NCBI GenBank assembly: GCA_030765405.1
Contig: JAVCCP010000045.1
Coordinates: forward strand, 1-64,000
Reading direction: 5' to 3'
DNA length: 64,000 nucleotides
Source of the DNA: Candidatus Ancaeobacter aquaticus
Lineage (GTDB): Bacteria > Auribacterota > Ancaeobacteria > Ancaeobacterales > Ancaeobacteraceae
Made by a program: the position numbers and the translations under genes. Position 1 is the first letter of the stretch; each line of letters begins with the position of its first letter. The notes beneath the pieces were generated by a model. That model had not been told where the DNA came from. It was given only the letters and a program-made list of their open reading frames with translations, and ran no database searches. Shown piece after piece: positions 8,327-18,649 of the stretch.

Positions 8327-9505
8327 ATGAATAAAACAATTAATTTATATGACAAATATGTGTTAAACACCTATACAAAAACGCCGATTGTTTTTGTAAA
8401 AGGCAAAGGATCTTATTTATGGGATGATAAAGGAAATAAGTATCTTGATTTTTTCCCCGGGTGGGGCGTGAGCGGACTTGGACATTGTCCAAAAGCCGTT
8501 GTTTCAGCTATAAAAAAACAAGTCGATACGCTTATGCATATATCAAATAATTACTATAATGAATTACAGGGTAAACTTGCAGAGATTATTTCCAAACAGT
8601 CTTTTGGCGGTAAAGTGTTTTTCTGTAATAGCGGCGCAGAAGCAAATGAAGCGGCGATTAAGCTTGTACGTAAATATGGATCAAAGGTTGGTCGGTATGA
8701 AGTTATTACCATGTTAAAGTCCTTTCATGGAAGAACACTTGCTGCGGTAAGTGCCACAGGACAAAAACAATTTCATGATGGGTTTCGCCCGCTTGTTCCT
8801 GGGTTTCGCTACGTAAAGTTTGGTGATATTGAAGAATTAAAGAGATCCATTACTGATAAAACTATCGCAATTATGCTTGAGCCTATACAGGGTGAAGGCG
8901 GGATAAATTATGCAGGTAAAGAATATTATACGGCACTAAGAAAATTATGTGACAAGAATGGCATTCTTTTGATCTTTGATGAAGTGCAGACAGGAATGGG
9001 CAGAACGGGAAAAATGTTCTGTTATCAAAATTTTGATGTTGTTCCAGATGTAATGACTTTGGCAAAAATGATTGGCGGAGGTATGCCGATCGGTGCGATG
9101 GTTGTTAAAAACGAACTAGCTAATGTTCTTGGGCCAGGGACACATGCCACGACATTTGGGGGAAGTCCTTTAGCTTGTTCGGCAGCTCTTGCGGTATTTG
9201 ATACAATTAAAAATGATAAACTAATGAATAACGCCAAACAGATGGGAAGTTACTTAAGGAAACAACTGGAATATTTGGCTGATTCATATCCTATAATTCG
9301 TGATGTGCGAGGACTGGGTTTAATGATAGGCGTGGAACTGAACGCTGATGGTGTTGAGATAGCTAAAGCATGTACCGAACGAGGTCTTCTCATTAACTGT
9401 ACTAATCAAGTTGTTCTGCGGATAATGCCGGCGTTAAACGTGAAGAAGAGTGAGATTGATAGTGCAGTTTCAATTCTAGATGGGGTGTTAGGGTCCTTAC
9501 AATGA
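8327..9505 (+). CDS. argD: acetylornithine aminotransferase
   Basis: A class III PLP-dependent aminotransferase of 392 aa. It converts the N-acetylglutamate semialdehyde to N-acetylornithine, and homologues can also act on succinyl-diaminopimelate. Visible are NSGAEANEAAIKLVRK, SFHGRTLAAVSATGQ, DEVQTGMGRTG and the PLP lysine K247 in LAKMIGGGMPIGAM. ATG at 8327 is chosen because GAAGGGA lies 11 bases before it and it matches the usual N-terminus; an upstream in-frame GTG at 8300 has no ribosome site. The stop overlaps the argF start. Confidence 0.95.
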   Translation: MNKTINLYDKYVLNTYTKTPIVFVKGKGSYLWDDKGNKYLDFFPGWGVSGLGHCPKAVVSAIKKQVDTLMHISNNYYNELQGKLAEIISKQSFGGKVFFCNSGAEANEAAIKLVRKYGSKVGRYEVITMLKSFHGRTLAAVSATGQKQFHDGFRPLVPGFRYVKFGDIEELKRSITDKTIAIMLEPIQGEGGINYAGKEYYTALRKLCDKNGILLIFDEVQTGMGRTGKMFCYQNFDVVPDVMTLAKMIGGGMPIGAMVVKNELANVLGPGTHATTFGGSPLACSAALAVFDTIKNDKLMNNAKQMGSYLRKQLEYLADSYPIIRDVRGLGLMIGVELNADGVEIAKACTERGLLINCTNQVVLRIMPALNVKKSEIDSAVSILDGVLGSLQ

Positions 9506-10425
9506 AAATAAAAGATCTTATTTCTTTAGCAGATTTATCACACACACAGATTAAAGATATACTCACGGTAGCCGATAAACTTAAGAAGAAGAACCAGCCA
9601 ATGCTTTTAAAAGATAAAGCGCTAGCTCTTATTTTTAAAAAATCATCGACGCGTACACGAGTATCTTTTGAAGTTGCCATTTATCAATTGGGTGGATATT
9701 CAACGTTTCTGCGGACAGAAGATGTTCAGATAGGTCGCGGTGAATCTATAGCTGATACCGCAAAAGTATTGTCGCGATATATTGATGGGATCGTTATACG
9801 GACATTTGATCATAGTGAGATAATAGAACTTGCTCAGAATGCCACAATACCTGTCATTAATGGATTAAGTGATTATTCTCATCCATGTCAAGTCTTATGC
9901 GATTTAATGACGATAAAGGAAAAACGGGGAAAACTTAATGGATTAAAAGTTGCCTTTATAGGTGATGGATCGAGCAATATGGCTCATTCATGGATGTTTG
10001 GCGCAGTTAAAATGGGTATACATTTAGCGGTTGCAACACCTCGCCAATATCAACCGCTTCCAGAGGTGCAAAGAATCGCTAAAAGCTGTAAAGATGGTAA
10101 AGGCAGTTTTTACATTACCTCAGATCCTAATGAAGCTGCTAAAAATGCAGACATTCTTTATACTGACGTTTTTGTAAGTATGGGGCAAGAAAAAGAGATG
10201 AAAAACCGGCTCAAAACATTTAAACCGTATCAGATAACACAAAAGCTTCTTGATCGTGCACATAAAAAATGTATGGTCATGCATTGTCTTCCTGCGCATA
10301 GAGGGCAGGAGATAGCAGCGGATGTTATTGACGGGCCGCAATCAGTTGTTTTTGATCAAGCTGAAAATCGATTGCATGTGCAAAAAGGGATATTGGCGCT
10401 GCTTATGAGCGGCAAAAAGATTTAA
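9502..10425 (+). CDS. argF: ornithine carbamoyltransferase
   Basis: OTCase joins carbamoyl phosphate to ornithine to make citrulline. The 307-aa product has the carbamoyl-phosphate motif SSTRTRVSFE near residue 50, HPCQVLCDL, the ornithine-site region DVFVSMGQE, and the catalytic MHCLPAHRGQE. The start ATG overlaps the argD stop in ATGA, indicating translational coupling. Confidence 0.96.
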   Translation: MKIKDLISLADLSHTQIKDILTVADKLKKKNQPMLLKDKALALIFKKSSTRTRVSFEVAIYQLGGYSTFLRTEDVQIGRGESIADTAKVLSRYIDGIVIRTFDHSEIIELAQNATIPVINGLSDYSHPCQVLCDLMTIKEKRGKLNGLKVAFIGDGSSNMAHSWMFGAVKMGIHLAVATPRQYQPLPEVQRIAKSCKDGKGSFYITSDPNEAAKNADILYTDVFVSMGQEKEMKNRLKTFKPYQITQKLLDRAHKKCMVMHCLPAHRGQEIAADVIDGPQSVVFDQAENRLHVQKGILALLMSGKKI

Positions 10426-10455
10426 ATTTAATAGAGAGTGTGAGTATAAGGGGGT

Positions 10456-11655
10456 ATGATGAAAAAAGTTGTATTAGCGTATTCTGGGGGACTTGATACA
10501 TCCATTATCATACAATGGCTTAAAGAAAAATACAGTTATGATGTTATTGCCTATTGTGCGGATCTGGGTCAAGGTTCAGAACTTACAGGATTACGTAAAA
10601 AAGCGTTAAAAACAGGCGCGTCAAAGGTGTATATCTGTGATTTACGTGAAGAGTTTGTGCGTGATTATGTGTTTCCTTTAATTAAATCCGGTGCGATTTA
10701 TGAAGGTGTCTATCTTATGGGCACGTCAATTGCACGGCCGCTTATTGCAAAGAAACAGATTGAAATCGCACATAAAGAGAAGGCTGAAGCGGTATGTCAT
10801 GGGTCCACAGGGAAAGGGAATGACCAGGTACGATTCGAGCTTACGTATTACGCGATGGATCCATATATTAAAGTAGTTGCGCCGTGGCGTGAATGGGATT
10901 TTGATTCTCGAGAATCATTAATCCGTTATGCGAAAAAACATAATATTCCGGTGCCGGTAACAAAGGCAAAACCGTATTCGAGTGATAGAAATCTATTTCA
11001 TATTAGTTTTGAAGGAGGCATATTAGAAGATCCCTGGAGAGAACCGCGTGAAGATATGTTTCTATTGTCTCAATCGCCTGAGAAGGCGCCGAATAAAGCG
11101 ACGTATGTTGAAATAGAGTTTAAAAAGGGTACGCCGTGGGCAATTAATGGAAAGAAGTATTCTCCATACGCGTTGCTCAAACGATTAAATGAACTTGGTG
11201 GTAAAAATGGTATCGGTCGAATAGATATCGTTGAGAATAGATTTGTAGGAATGAAGTCGCGTGGTGTGTATGAAACGCCAGGTGGGACCATATTGCATGT
11301 CGCTCACCGAGCAATCGAATCTATTACTATGGATAGGGAAGTAATGCGGTTAAGGGATTCGTTTATGCCAAAATATGCTGAATTGGTATATTACGGATTC
11401 TGGTTTTCTCCGGAAATGTCTTTAATGAACACTATGATCGATGAGACGCAGAAAAATGTGACTGGTGTTGTCCGGCTTAAATTATATAAAGGGAACTGTA
11501 TAGTGGTTGGAAGAAAGTCAAAAAAATCATTATATCGAGAAGATGTTGTCACATTTGAAAAAGATGACGGGGCATATAACCAAAAAGATGCTGAAGGATT
11601 TATACGCCTACAGGCTCTTCGACTGAAGATACACGCTATGCTTGAAAATAAATAA
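10456..11655 (+). CDS. argG: argininosuccinate synthase
   Basis: The 399-aa enzyme condenses citrulline and aspartate using ATP. The ATP pyrophosphatase loop [12 protein letters not shown] is at the N-terminus; [27 protein letters not shown] and the C-terminal STGVVR-like [13 protein letters not shown] follow. The length is normal. AAGGGGG lies before tandem ATG codons (10456 and 10459), either of which could start the protein. Confidence 0.97.
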   Translation: MMKKVVLAYSGGLDTSIIIQWLKEKYSYDVIAYCADLGQGSELTGLRKKALKTGASKVYICDLREEFVRDYVFPLIKSGAIYEGVYLMGTSIARPLIAKKQIEIAHKEKAEAVCHGSTGKGNDQVRFELTYYAMDPYIKVVAPWREWDFDSRESLIRYAKKHNIPVPVTKAKPYSSDRNLFHISFEGGILEDPWREPREDMFLLSQSPEKAPNKATYVEIEFKKGTPWAINGKKYSPYALLKRLNELGGKNGIGRIDIVENRFVGMKSRGVYETPGGTILHVAHRAIESITMDREVMRLRDSFMPKYAELVYYGFWFSPEMSLMNTMIDETQKNVTGVVRLKLYKGNCIVVGRKSKKSLYREDVVTFEKDDGAYNQKDAEGFIRLQALRLKIHAMLENK

Positions 11656-11672
11656 TAAAATAAGGTACCATT

Positions 11673-13046
11673 ATGGTGAAAAAATTATGGGCAGGGCGAT
11701 ATAAGAAGGATACCCACAAAGATGTCGAGCAATTTACGCAATCGGTATCGTACGATAAGCGTTTAGCGCAATACGATATCATTGGAAGTATTGCACATGC
11801 AAAGATGCTTGCACATGTCGGCGTTATTTCAAAAAAGGAGAGCAGCACGATACAAACTGCTCTGAAGAAAATTGCTTCTGATATTAGTAAGGGTTCATTT
11901 CGGTTTAAGGCTGAACTTGAAGATGTCCATATGAACGTTGAGGCAGCACTTATTAAAAAAATTGGTGCTGTAGGGGGGAAATTACATACTGCACGAAGCC
12001 GAAACGACCAGGTGTCTTTAGACTTGCGAATGTATTTGCGTGACGAGGTAGATGCAATCATAGATGGTATAACTGTGCTGCAGAAATCGCTTCTAGAATT
12101 GGCGCAAAAGTATAAAAAAGTGATTATATCCGGATACACTCATATGCAGCACGCGCAACCGGTTCTTTTTGCCCACCATATGCTTGCATACGTAGAAATG
12201 TTTGAACGAGATAAAGATCGGCTGTCTGATTGTAAGAAACGGATTAATGTTCTTTCCTTAGGTGCATGTGCGCTTGCGGGAACATCAATCCCTATAGATC
12301 GGGCATTTGTTGCTAAGGAATTAGGGTTTAAGAGTGTGTCTCAAAATAGTATTGATACGGTATCAGACCGAGATTTTGTAATAGAGTTCTTACAAGCTGC
12401 GTCAATTATGGGAATGCATTTTTCTCGCATATCAGAAGAATGTATTTTATGGGCTTCAACAGAATTTGATCTTATCGATATCGATGAATCTTTTTGTACG
12501 GGATCGAGTATTATGCCGCAAAAAAAGAATCCTGATATTGCGGAATTGATACGCGGGAAATCAGGGCGTTTATATGGTAATCTCACAAGTGTTCTTGTGA
12601 TGATGAAAGGATTGCCGCTTTCATATAATCGAGATATGCAAGAAGATAAAGAACCGCTTTTTGATTCTGTTGATACAGTAAAAGCAATACTTGGTATACT
12701 CTCAAAAATGCTTAGTTGTATTACACTTAAGAAACAATCGAAAAATGTATTTAGCGGTGATTTCTCGTATGCAACAGATGTTGCAGAATACTTAGTGAAA
12801 AAAAGTGTTCCGTTTAGAAACGCGCATGAGATTGTAGGGAATTTGGTATCTTACTCAATAGAGAAGAATATCGAGATGTATGATATCCCTTTAAAAGAAT
12901 TGCAAAAACATGCACCTCAGTTTCAGCGTGATATCTATAAGGTAATGGAAATAGGAAATGTAGTATCGTCAAAACGTTCGTCCGGTGGAACAGCGAATGT
13001 AAATGTTGAGCGTTCAATGAAAATCTGGAAAAAGAAGCTTTTTTAG
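11673..13046 (+). CDS. argH: argininosuccinate lyase
   Basis: This 457-aa member of the fumarase/aspartase superfamily splits argininosuccinate to arginine and fumarate. It starts KKLWAGRYKKDTHKDVEQF and has DVHMNVEAALIKKIG, HTARSRNDQV, TGYTHMQHAQP-like SGYTHMQHAQP, and the signature GSSIMPQKKNPD with its catalytic serine loop. Its last base overlaps an in-frame GTG of the lysA reading frame; the true lysA start lies 11 bases on. Confidence 0.97.
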   Translation: MVKKLWAGRYKKDTHKDVEQFTQSVSYDKRLAQYDIIGSIAHAKMLAHVGVISKKESSTIQTALKKIASDISKGSFRFKAELEDVHMNVEAALIKKIGAVGGKLHTARSRNDQVSLDLRMYLRDEVDAIIDGITVLQKSLLELAQKYKKVIISGYTHMQHAQPVLFAHHMLAYVEMFERDKDRLSDCKKRINVLSLGACALAGTSIPIDRAFVAKELGFKSVSQNSIDTVSDRDFVIEFLQAASIMGMHFSRISEECILWASTEFDLIDIDESFCTGSSIMPQKKNPDIAELIRGKSGRLYGNLTSVLVMMKGLPLSYNRDMQEDKEPLFDSVDTVKAILGILSKMLSCITLKKQSKNVFSGDFSYATDVAEYLVKKSVPFRNAHEIVGNLVSYSIEKNIEMYDIPLKELQKHAPQFQRDIYKVMEIGNVVSSKRSSGGTANVNVERSMKIWKKKLF

Positions 13047-13057
13047 TGAGGATACTT

Positions 13058-14311
13058 ATGCATGATTTTACATATAAAGGATTAAAGCTATATGCCGAAG
13101 ATGTTCCTGTAGAGAAAATCGCAAAGAAATATAAGACACCCGTATTTGTATATAGTTATAAAACTCTTGTTGATCATTTTACTAAACTGCAAAAAGCTTT
13201 TACCTCTATAGATACGTGTATTTGCTACTCAGTAAAATCAAATTCTAATGGCGCAGTCTTAAAGGCTCTAATCGAAAAAGGTGCCGGACTGGATGTCGTC
13301 AGTGGCGGTGAATTATATAGAGGACTAAAGGCCGGTGCCGATGCGAGTAAAATTGTTTTTGCCGGTGTAGGAAAAGGATATGATGAAATAGAGTTAGCTA
13401 TTAGAAAAAATATTTTATTTTTTACGGTAGAGTCAAAACAGGAGTTAGAAGTGATAGCGCGTGTAGCAAAAAAATGCGGAAAAGTCGCGCATGTTGCTTT
13501 ACGCGTTAATCCTGATGTTGATCCAAAAACACACAAATATATTTCGACCGGTAAAAAAGAGAATAAATTTGGACTGAATTTCAGTGCTGCATTAGCTTTA
13601 TATAAAGATATAAAGAAGATGAAAAATATTGTAGCTCGCGGTGTGCATATGCATATCGGGTCTCAAATTACCTCAATACAGCCTTTTTTAACGGCAATTG
13701 ATAAAATGCAGCGTTTTATTGAAAAAGTGAAGTCAGAGGGTATTAATCTTGAATATTTCGATATAGGGGGTGGGTTAGGCATAATATATAAAGATGAAAA
13801 GCCTCTTACTGCCGAACAATTTGGTAATCATGTAATTCCTCGATTAAAAAAGTTGCAGCTTAAAATTGTTCTTGAGCCGGGACGATTTATTTCAGGCAAT
13901 GCAGGGATAATGGTTACGCAGGTACGGTATGTTAAAGAAAGTGGGAAGTATTTTGCTATTGTTGACGCGGGGATGAATGATTTGATACGCCCATCGCTTT
14001 ATAGTGCTTACCATGAGATACTACCGGTAAAGAAAAATAGCAGGAAAAAAGTCAAACTTGATGTAGTGGGTCCTATTTGTGAAAGTGGTGACTTTTTTGC
14101 GCAGGATAGAATGATGCAACTAGTGCATCCCGGAGAATATATTGCTGTTATGAGTGCGGGAGCATATGGTTTTACTATGTCATCAAATTATAATTCACGT
14201 CCACGAGCAGCTGAAGTACTTGTTAAAGGTAAATCAATGTATGAGATAAAGAGAAGAGAAACATATAAAGATTTGTTGCGAGGAGAAAGTATCCCGGACT
14301 TTTTAGCGTAA
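13058..14311 (+). CDS. lysA: diaminopimelate decarboxylase
   Basis: The last lysine step: meso-diaminopimelate is decarboxylated with PLP. The 417-aa protein has the PLP lysine K60 in CYSVKSNSN, DVVSGGELYRGL, HMHIGSQI, GGGLGI, EPGRFISGNAG and the C-terminal GPICESGDFFA with AGAYGFTMSSNYNSRPR. ATG 13058 (MHDFTYKGLKLY) is chosen over the GTG at 13046 because TGAGG lies at the right distance and the N-terminus matches the family. Confidence 0.96.
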   Translation: MHDFTYKGLKLYAEDVPVEKIAKKYKTPVFVYSYKTLVDHFTKLQKAFTSIDTCICYSVKSNSNGAVLKALIEKGAGLDVVSGGELYRGLKAGADASKIVFAGVGKGYDEIELAIRKNILFFTVESKQELEVIARVAKKCGKVAHVALRVNPDVDPKTHKYISTGKKENKFGLNFSAALALYKDIKKMKNIVARGVHMHIGSQITSIQPFLTAIDKMQRFIEKVKSEGINLEYFDIGGGLGIIYKDEKPLTAEQFGNHVIPRLKKLQLKIVLEPGRFISGNAGIMVTQVRYVKESGKYFAIVDAGMNDLIRPSLYSAYHEILPVKKNSRKKVKLDVVGPICESGDFFAQDRMMQLVHPGEYIAVMSAGAYGFTMSSNYNSRPRAAEVLVKGKSMYEIKRRETYKDLLRGESIPDFLA

Positions 14312-14333
14312 AATGGGGTTGAGAAACAATACT

Positions 14334-15161
14334 ATGACTATGAAAAAATCAATTCAGTTCACTAAAATATCGGCGGCAGCGAATGATTTTATTTTGATTG
14401 ATAATCGAAAAGCTGTACTGAAAAAAAACTTAAAGAAATGCGCTCAAATACTCTGTAATAGAAAAAATGGTATTGGCGCGGACGGTTTGATTATTATTGA
14501 GCTTTCACGTAAAGCTGATTTTAAAATGAGGATTTTTAATCCTGATGGTTCTGAAGCAGAAATGTGCGGTAATGGGGCACGTGCATGTGCGCTTTTTGCT
14601 TATGAAAATGAAATCGCGGGTGGCATGATGTGTTTTACAACACTTGCGGGAGTGATAGAGGCTCGGGTGTTAAAGGACGGGGTTTCTATTAGGATGGTTG
14701 CTCCGAGTACAATAAATAAAGATATCAAGATAACACATGAGGACAAAATATATTCTTTTGACTTTGTAGATACAGGTGTGCCGCATGCGGTACATTTCAA
14801 CAAAAACATTAAAAATATAGACGTAAAAACACTCGGGAAACATGTCCGGCAGGCAAAAGAGTTTCAGCCTCATGGGACCAATGTTAACTTTGCTAAAATA
14901 ATTGATAAGCATGCTATTGAGGTGCGTACCTATGAACGTGGTGTAGAAGATGAAACATTGGCTTGTGGAACAGGGTCTACGGCGTCTGCACTCGTTGCCG
15001 GTGAAAGATATGGATGTCTATCTCCAATAAAGGTGTTAGTGCAAAGTGGAGATTATTTAACGATAAGTTTTAAACGAACAAGAGATAACAGTTTTGAAAA
15101 TATTTGCATGAAAGGTCCTGCTAAAGAAATATTTGTAGGTACTCTTTCGCATATACTATGA
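14334..15161 (+). CDS. dapF: diaminopimelate epimerase
   Basis: DapF converts LL- to meso-diaminopimelate without a cofactor using two cysteines. Both are present: MCGNGARACA and ACGTGSTASA. The N-terminus FTKISAAANDFILIDNR matches the family with an AAAND where most have GxGND. GADGLIII and FNPDGSEAEMC are also seen. In-frame ATGs at 14313, 14334 and 14340 are possible; 14334 has the best though weak ribosome site. Confidence 0.95.
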   Translation: MTMKKSIQFTKISAAANDFILIDNRKAVLKKNLKKCAQILCNRKNGIGADGLIIIELSRKADFKMRIFNPDGSEAEMCGNGARACALFAYENEIAGGMMCFTTLAGVIEARVLKDGVSIRMVAPSTINKDIKITHEDKIYSFDFVDTGVPHAVHFNKNIKNIDVKTLGKHVRQAKEFQPHGTNVNFAKIIDKHAIEVRTYERGVEDETLACGTGSTASALVAGERYGCLSPIKVLVQSGDYLTISFKRTRDNSFENICMKGPAKEIFVGTLSHIL

Positions 15162-15188
15162 TCTAAGATATTAAAGAGGAGGTTTGAT

Positions 15189-16055
15189 ATGTTTAAAGGT
15201 TCCATCGTTGCTTTGGTAACACCGTTTAAAGATTCTCAAGTAGACTATACAAAGATTGAAGAGCTCGTAGAAATGCATGTTTCCTCTGGTACGCACGGGA
15301 TTGTTCCTTGCGGCACTACCGGTGAAGCCCCGACACTTGATTTTGAAGAACATATAAAGGTAATTGAGACGACAGTTAAAGCTGTAAATAAAAGGGTTCC
15401 AGTTATTGCAGGTACAGGGTCTAATAGTACTGCTGAGACAGTATATTTGACAGAACAGGCCAAGAAGGTTGGTGCTGATGCTGTTTTAATAAGCACCCCA
15501 TACTATAATAAACCGCCACAAAAAGGGTTGTATGAGCATTATAAGAAAGTAAATGATTCTGTTGATATTCCGATCGTTCTCTATAATGTGCCTGGAAGAA
15601 CTGCGGTGTCGTTTACCACTGAGACTGTAACGCGTCTTGCCGAACTTAAAAATGTAGTTGCACTTAAAGAAGCAAGTGGCTCTGTTGATACAACATCACA
15701 AATCATCGCACAATCTGATATTACCGTTTTATCAGGTGATGACTCATTAACATTGCCCTTGATATCTGTTGGCGCAAAAGGTGTTATTTCAGTTACGGCA
15801 AATGTCGCTCCAAAGGAAATGAGCGCGCTTGTCGAAGCGGCATTAAAGGGTGATTATGATACTGCACGTAAAATGCACTATTCATTAATGAGTTTGTTTA
15901 AGGTTCTTTTTGTTGAATCAAATCCTATACCGGTTAAAGCGGCCTTAGAGCTTATGGGTAAGATTTCAGGGGATTTGCGGTTACCCTTATGTAGAATAGA
16001 TGATGCCAATAAAGAAAAAGTAAAAAAGGTATTACAGGAATGTTCATTAGTTTAG
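15189..16055 (+). CDS. dapA: 4-hydroxy-tetrahydrodipicolinate synthase
   Basis: The 288-aa TIM-barrel enzyme condenses pyruvate with aspartate semialdehyde. The Schiff-base lysine is K160 in VALKEASG. GTTGEAPTL, the YYNKPPQKGLYEHY loop, YNVPGRT and SGDDSLTLP complete the active site. AAAGAGGAGG lies just before the ATG. It stands 27 bases after dapF and 13 before dapB. Confidence 0.97.
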   Translation: MFKGSIVALVTPFKDSQVDYTKIEELVEMHVSSGTHGIVPCGTTGEAPTLDFEEHIKVIETTVKAVNKRVPVIAGTGSNSTAETVYLTEQAKKVGADAVLISTPYYNKPPQKGLYEHYKKVNDSVDIPIVLYNVPGRTAVSFTTETVTRLAELKNVVALKEASGSVDTTSQIIAQSDITVLSGDDSLTLPLISVGAKGVISVTANVAPKEMSALVEAALKGDYDTARKMHYSLMSLFKVLFVESNPIPVKAALELMGKISGDLRLPLCRIDDANKEKVKKVLQECSLV

Positions 16056-16068
16056 TTATGGAGGATAT

Positions 16069-16872
16069 ATGATACAGGTTGTTGTTTGTGGTGCGACAGG
16101 TAAAATGGGACGAAGGATTATTGCGTGTGCCGCCGAGGATGCAGATATAAAGATAGTTGGGGCAGTAGACAGAAAAGATAATCCAGATATTGGAAAAGAT
16201 AGTGGTGAGCTATCAGGATGCGCTAAAAACAGTGTTCCAATTTCTGGTGATCTTGCAGCTGTTATAGATGGGGCTGATGTTGTAATAGATTTTTCGTTTC
16301 ATGAAGCGACAGTAGATGTGGCTGAATGTTGCAAAAAGAATAAAAAACCATTGGTAATCGGTACAACAGGATTTTCAACACAAGAATTAGAGAAGGTGAA
16401 AGCAAATGCTGATTCTATAGCTCTTTTAATTGCCCCAAATATGAGTATTGGTGCAAATGTGTTATTTCATAAGGCGGGAGAGATTGCACGTATATTGGGG
16501 GATGATTACGACATAGAAATTATTGAAGCGCACCATAAGTTTAAAAAAGATGCTCCGAGCGGTACGGCAAACAAAATTGCGGAAGTATTAGCCGAAGCAC
16601 GTGGGAGTGATATAGAAAAGTGTGGTGTTTATGGACGTAAAGGTGACAATGCGCTGAGAAATAAAGAAGATATTGGAGTGCATGTTGTTCGTGGCGGTGA
16701 TATCATTGGCGAACATACAGTGCTTTATTGTGGTATGGGTGAACGTATTGAACTCTCACATAAAGCGTCTACAAGAGATAATTTTGCTAAAGGTGCCCTT
16801 CGTGCAGTAAAGTATTTAAAAGATGCCGCGCCGGGTATCTACGATATGGGAGACGTTTTGTCGCTGAAATAA
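16069..16872 (+). CDS. dapB: 4-hydroxy-tetrahydrodipicolinate reductase
   Basis: The 267-aa enzyme reduces the DapA product with NAD(P)H. The nucleotide loop is VVVCGATGKMGRRI; the catalytic region is EIIEAHHKFKKDAPSGTA, with VVRGGDIIGEHTV later. GGAGG sits before the ATG. Confidence 0.97.
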   Translation: MIQVVVCGATGKMGRRIIACAAEDADIKIVGAVDRKDNPDIGKDSGELSGCAKNSVPISGDLAAVIDGADVVIDFSFHEATVDVAECCKKNKKPLVIGTTGFSTQELEKVKANADSIALLIAPNMSIGANVLFHKAGEIARILGDDYDIEIIEAHHKFKKDAPSGTANKIAEVLAEARGSDIEKCGVYGRKGDNALRNKEDIGVHVVRGGDIIGEHTVLYCGMGERIELSHKASTRDNFAKGALRAVKYLKDAAPGIYDMGDVLSLK

Positions 16873-16918
16873 TATATATATATTAGACAGCTATTAAAGA
16901 GAATATGAAGGAGGATAT

Positions 16919-18100
16919 ATGAGTATGAAAATAGAACTTTCAAACAGAATAAAGAGATTGCCACCATATCTTTTTGCTGAAATTACGAGGATGAAAAGAG
17001 CATTGGAAGAGCAGGGTAAAGATATTATTGATCTTGGTGTCGGTGATCCTGATCACGCTACGCCCCAACATATCATAGATACTCTGACTGAAGCAACGAA
17101 AGACCCGAAGCATCATAAATATGCAACTGATTACGGAATGATTGAGCTCAGGGAAGAGATTGCAAAATGGTATAAGGAACGTTTTAACGTTACGCTAGAT
17201 CCTAAGACGGAAGTGCTTCCACTTATTGGTTCAAAAGAGGGTATAGCGCATATACCGCTTGCGTTTGTGAATAATCACGATGTTGTTTTAGTTCCTGATC
17301 CTGCATATCCAGTGTATCAGTCAGGATCAATATTCGCTGGTGCCGAGATATATTATATGCCGTTAATGGAAAAAAATAACTTTTTGCCGGATTTTGATGC
17401 AATCGATCTTCAAATTGCGCATCGCGCAAAAATGATGTTTTTAAATTATCCGAATAATCCAACGGCTGCGGTATGTGAAAAAAGCTTTTTCGATAAAGTC
17501 GTGGCATTTGCCCAAGAGAATAATATTATTGTTTGTCACGATGGCGCGTATTCAGAAATTGCTTTTGACGGCTATAATCCACCTTCTTTTCTTGAAGCTG
17601 AGGGGGCAAAAGATGTGGGAATAGAGTTTCATTCGTTATCAAAAACATATAATATGACAGGGTGGAGAGTCGGTTTTGCAGTAGGAAATAAAGATATTAT
17701 TGCGGGTCTCAGTAAAGTTAAGGCTAATCTTGATTCGGGCATATTCATGCCTATTCAGGTTTCAGCAATTGAAGCGTTACGCGGGCCTCAGGAATTTAGA
17801 AAAGAACTGATAGATATTTATCAGGAAAGGCGTGATGTTCTTGCAGACGGTTTGGAATCACTTGGATGGCATGTAAAGAAACCGCAAGCCGCATTTTATA
17901 TATGGGTAAATGTTCCTCCGGGTTACACATCAAGTGAATTATCAAAATTGTTGCTTGAGAAAGCAAATATTGTTGTTACACCTGGAAATGGTTTTGGTAA
18001 ATACGGTGAAGGTTATATCCGAATGACTCTTACTATGCCTAAAGAACGACTTGTAGAAGCAGTACAGAGAATAAAAAAAATGCATGATGAATGGAAGTAA
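16919..18100 (+). CDS. dapL: LL-diaminopimelate aminotransferase
   Basis: This 393-aa fold-type I aminotransferase converts tetrahydrodipicolinate directly to LL-diaminopimelate, bypassing the acylated DapD/C/E route. It starts with LSNRIKRLPPYLFAEI, has DLGVGDPDHATP, the substrate motif NYPNNPTAA, and the PLP lysine K242 in SLSKTYNMTGWRVGFA. Its place next to dapA, dapB and dapF, with no dapD or dapE, supports DapL over a generic aminotransferase. DapL is found in plants, Chlamydiae, cyanobacteria and several PVC lineages. AAGGAGG precedes the start. Confidence 0.93.
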   Translation: MSMKIELSNRIKRLPPYLFAEITRMKRALEEQGKDIIDLGVGDPDHATPQHIIDTLTEATKDPKHHKYATDYGMIELREEIAKWYKERFNVTLDPKTEVLPLIGSKEGIAHIPLAFVNNHDVVLVPDPAYPVYQSGSIFAGAEIYYMPLMEKNNFLPDFDAIDLQIAHRAKMMFLNYPNNPTAAVCEKSFFDKVVAFAQENNIIVCHDGAYSEIAFDGYNPPSFLEAEGAKDVGIEFHSLSKTYNMTGWRVGFAVGNKDIIAGLSKVKANLDSGIFMPIQVSAIEALRGPQEFRKELIDIYQERRDVLADGLESLGWHVKKPQAAFYIWVNVPPGYTSSELSKLLLEKANIVVTPGNGFGKYGEGYIRMTLTMPKERLVEAVQRIKKMHDEWK

Positions 18101-18118
18101 CACTATACTATATACCAT

Positions 18119-18649
18119 ATGCTAACAGATTTTCTTGATAAAGAAATTGTATATATAGGTCTTGGCTCAAATATGGGGGACAGAGTTTCTCTTATACGTA
18201 AGGCCGTAGAGCTTATTCGTAAAATACCGAGAATAAATGTGCTTGAGGTATCATCACTCTATGAAACCGAACCGGTTGATATGAAAAGTGATGATTGGTT
18301 TATTAATTGTATAGTGGCAATTGAAACTGATTTGGCTTGTTTTGAGCTTCTATTCATACTTCAAGAGATTGAAACAACTATGGGGAGAAAAAAGAGTGCG
18401 GAAAAGGTTTCACGACCAATAGATATAGACATACTTGTATGGGAAAACAGGGTGTTAGGAAGTGAGTCTTTATGCATTCCACATAGCGAGCTCCACAAGA
18501 GAAAATTTATATTGATACCTCTTGATGAGATTAATGCTAATATGAAAATACCCAAACATAATATGACGCCGCAGGAACTTTTGGATAATTTAGAAGGTGA
18601 AGATGCACGGTATGAGATAAGAATAATGGAGGACAAGATTGATATCTAA
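18119..18649 (+). CDS. folK: 2-amino-4-hydroxy-6-hydroxymethyldihydropteridine diphosphokinase
   Basis: HPPK transfers diphosphate from ATP to the pterin in folate synthesis. The 176-aa protein shows YIGLGSNMGDR, YETEPV, FINCIVAIET and the metal/pterin signature RPIDIDILVW, followed by PHSELHKRKFILIPL. The C-terminal ten or so residues lie over the panB start. No other folate gene is in the window. There is no strong ribosome site before the ATG. Confidence 0.93.
   Translation: MLTDFLDKEIVYIGLGSNMGDRVSLIRKAVELIRKIPRINVLEVSSLYETEPVDMKSDDWFINCIVAIETDLACFELLFILQEIETTMGRKKSAEKVSRPIDIDILVWENRVLGSESLCIPHSELHKRKFILIPLDEINANMKIPKHNMTPQELLDNLEGEDARYEIRIMEDKIDI

Noticed and set aside
13046-13057. GTG start for lysA overlapping argH
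   Set aside because: No ribosome site for the GTG; ATG 13058 has one and matches the usual N-terminus.
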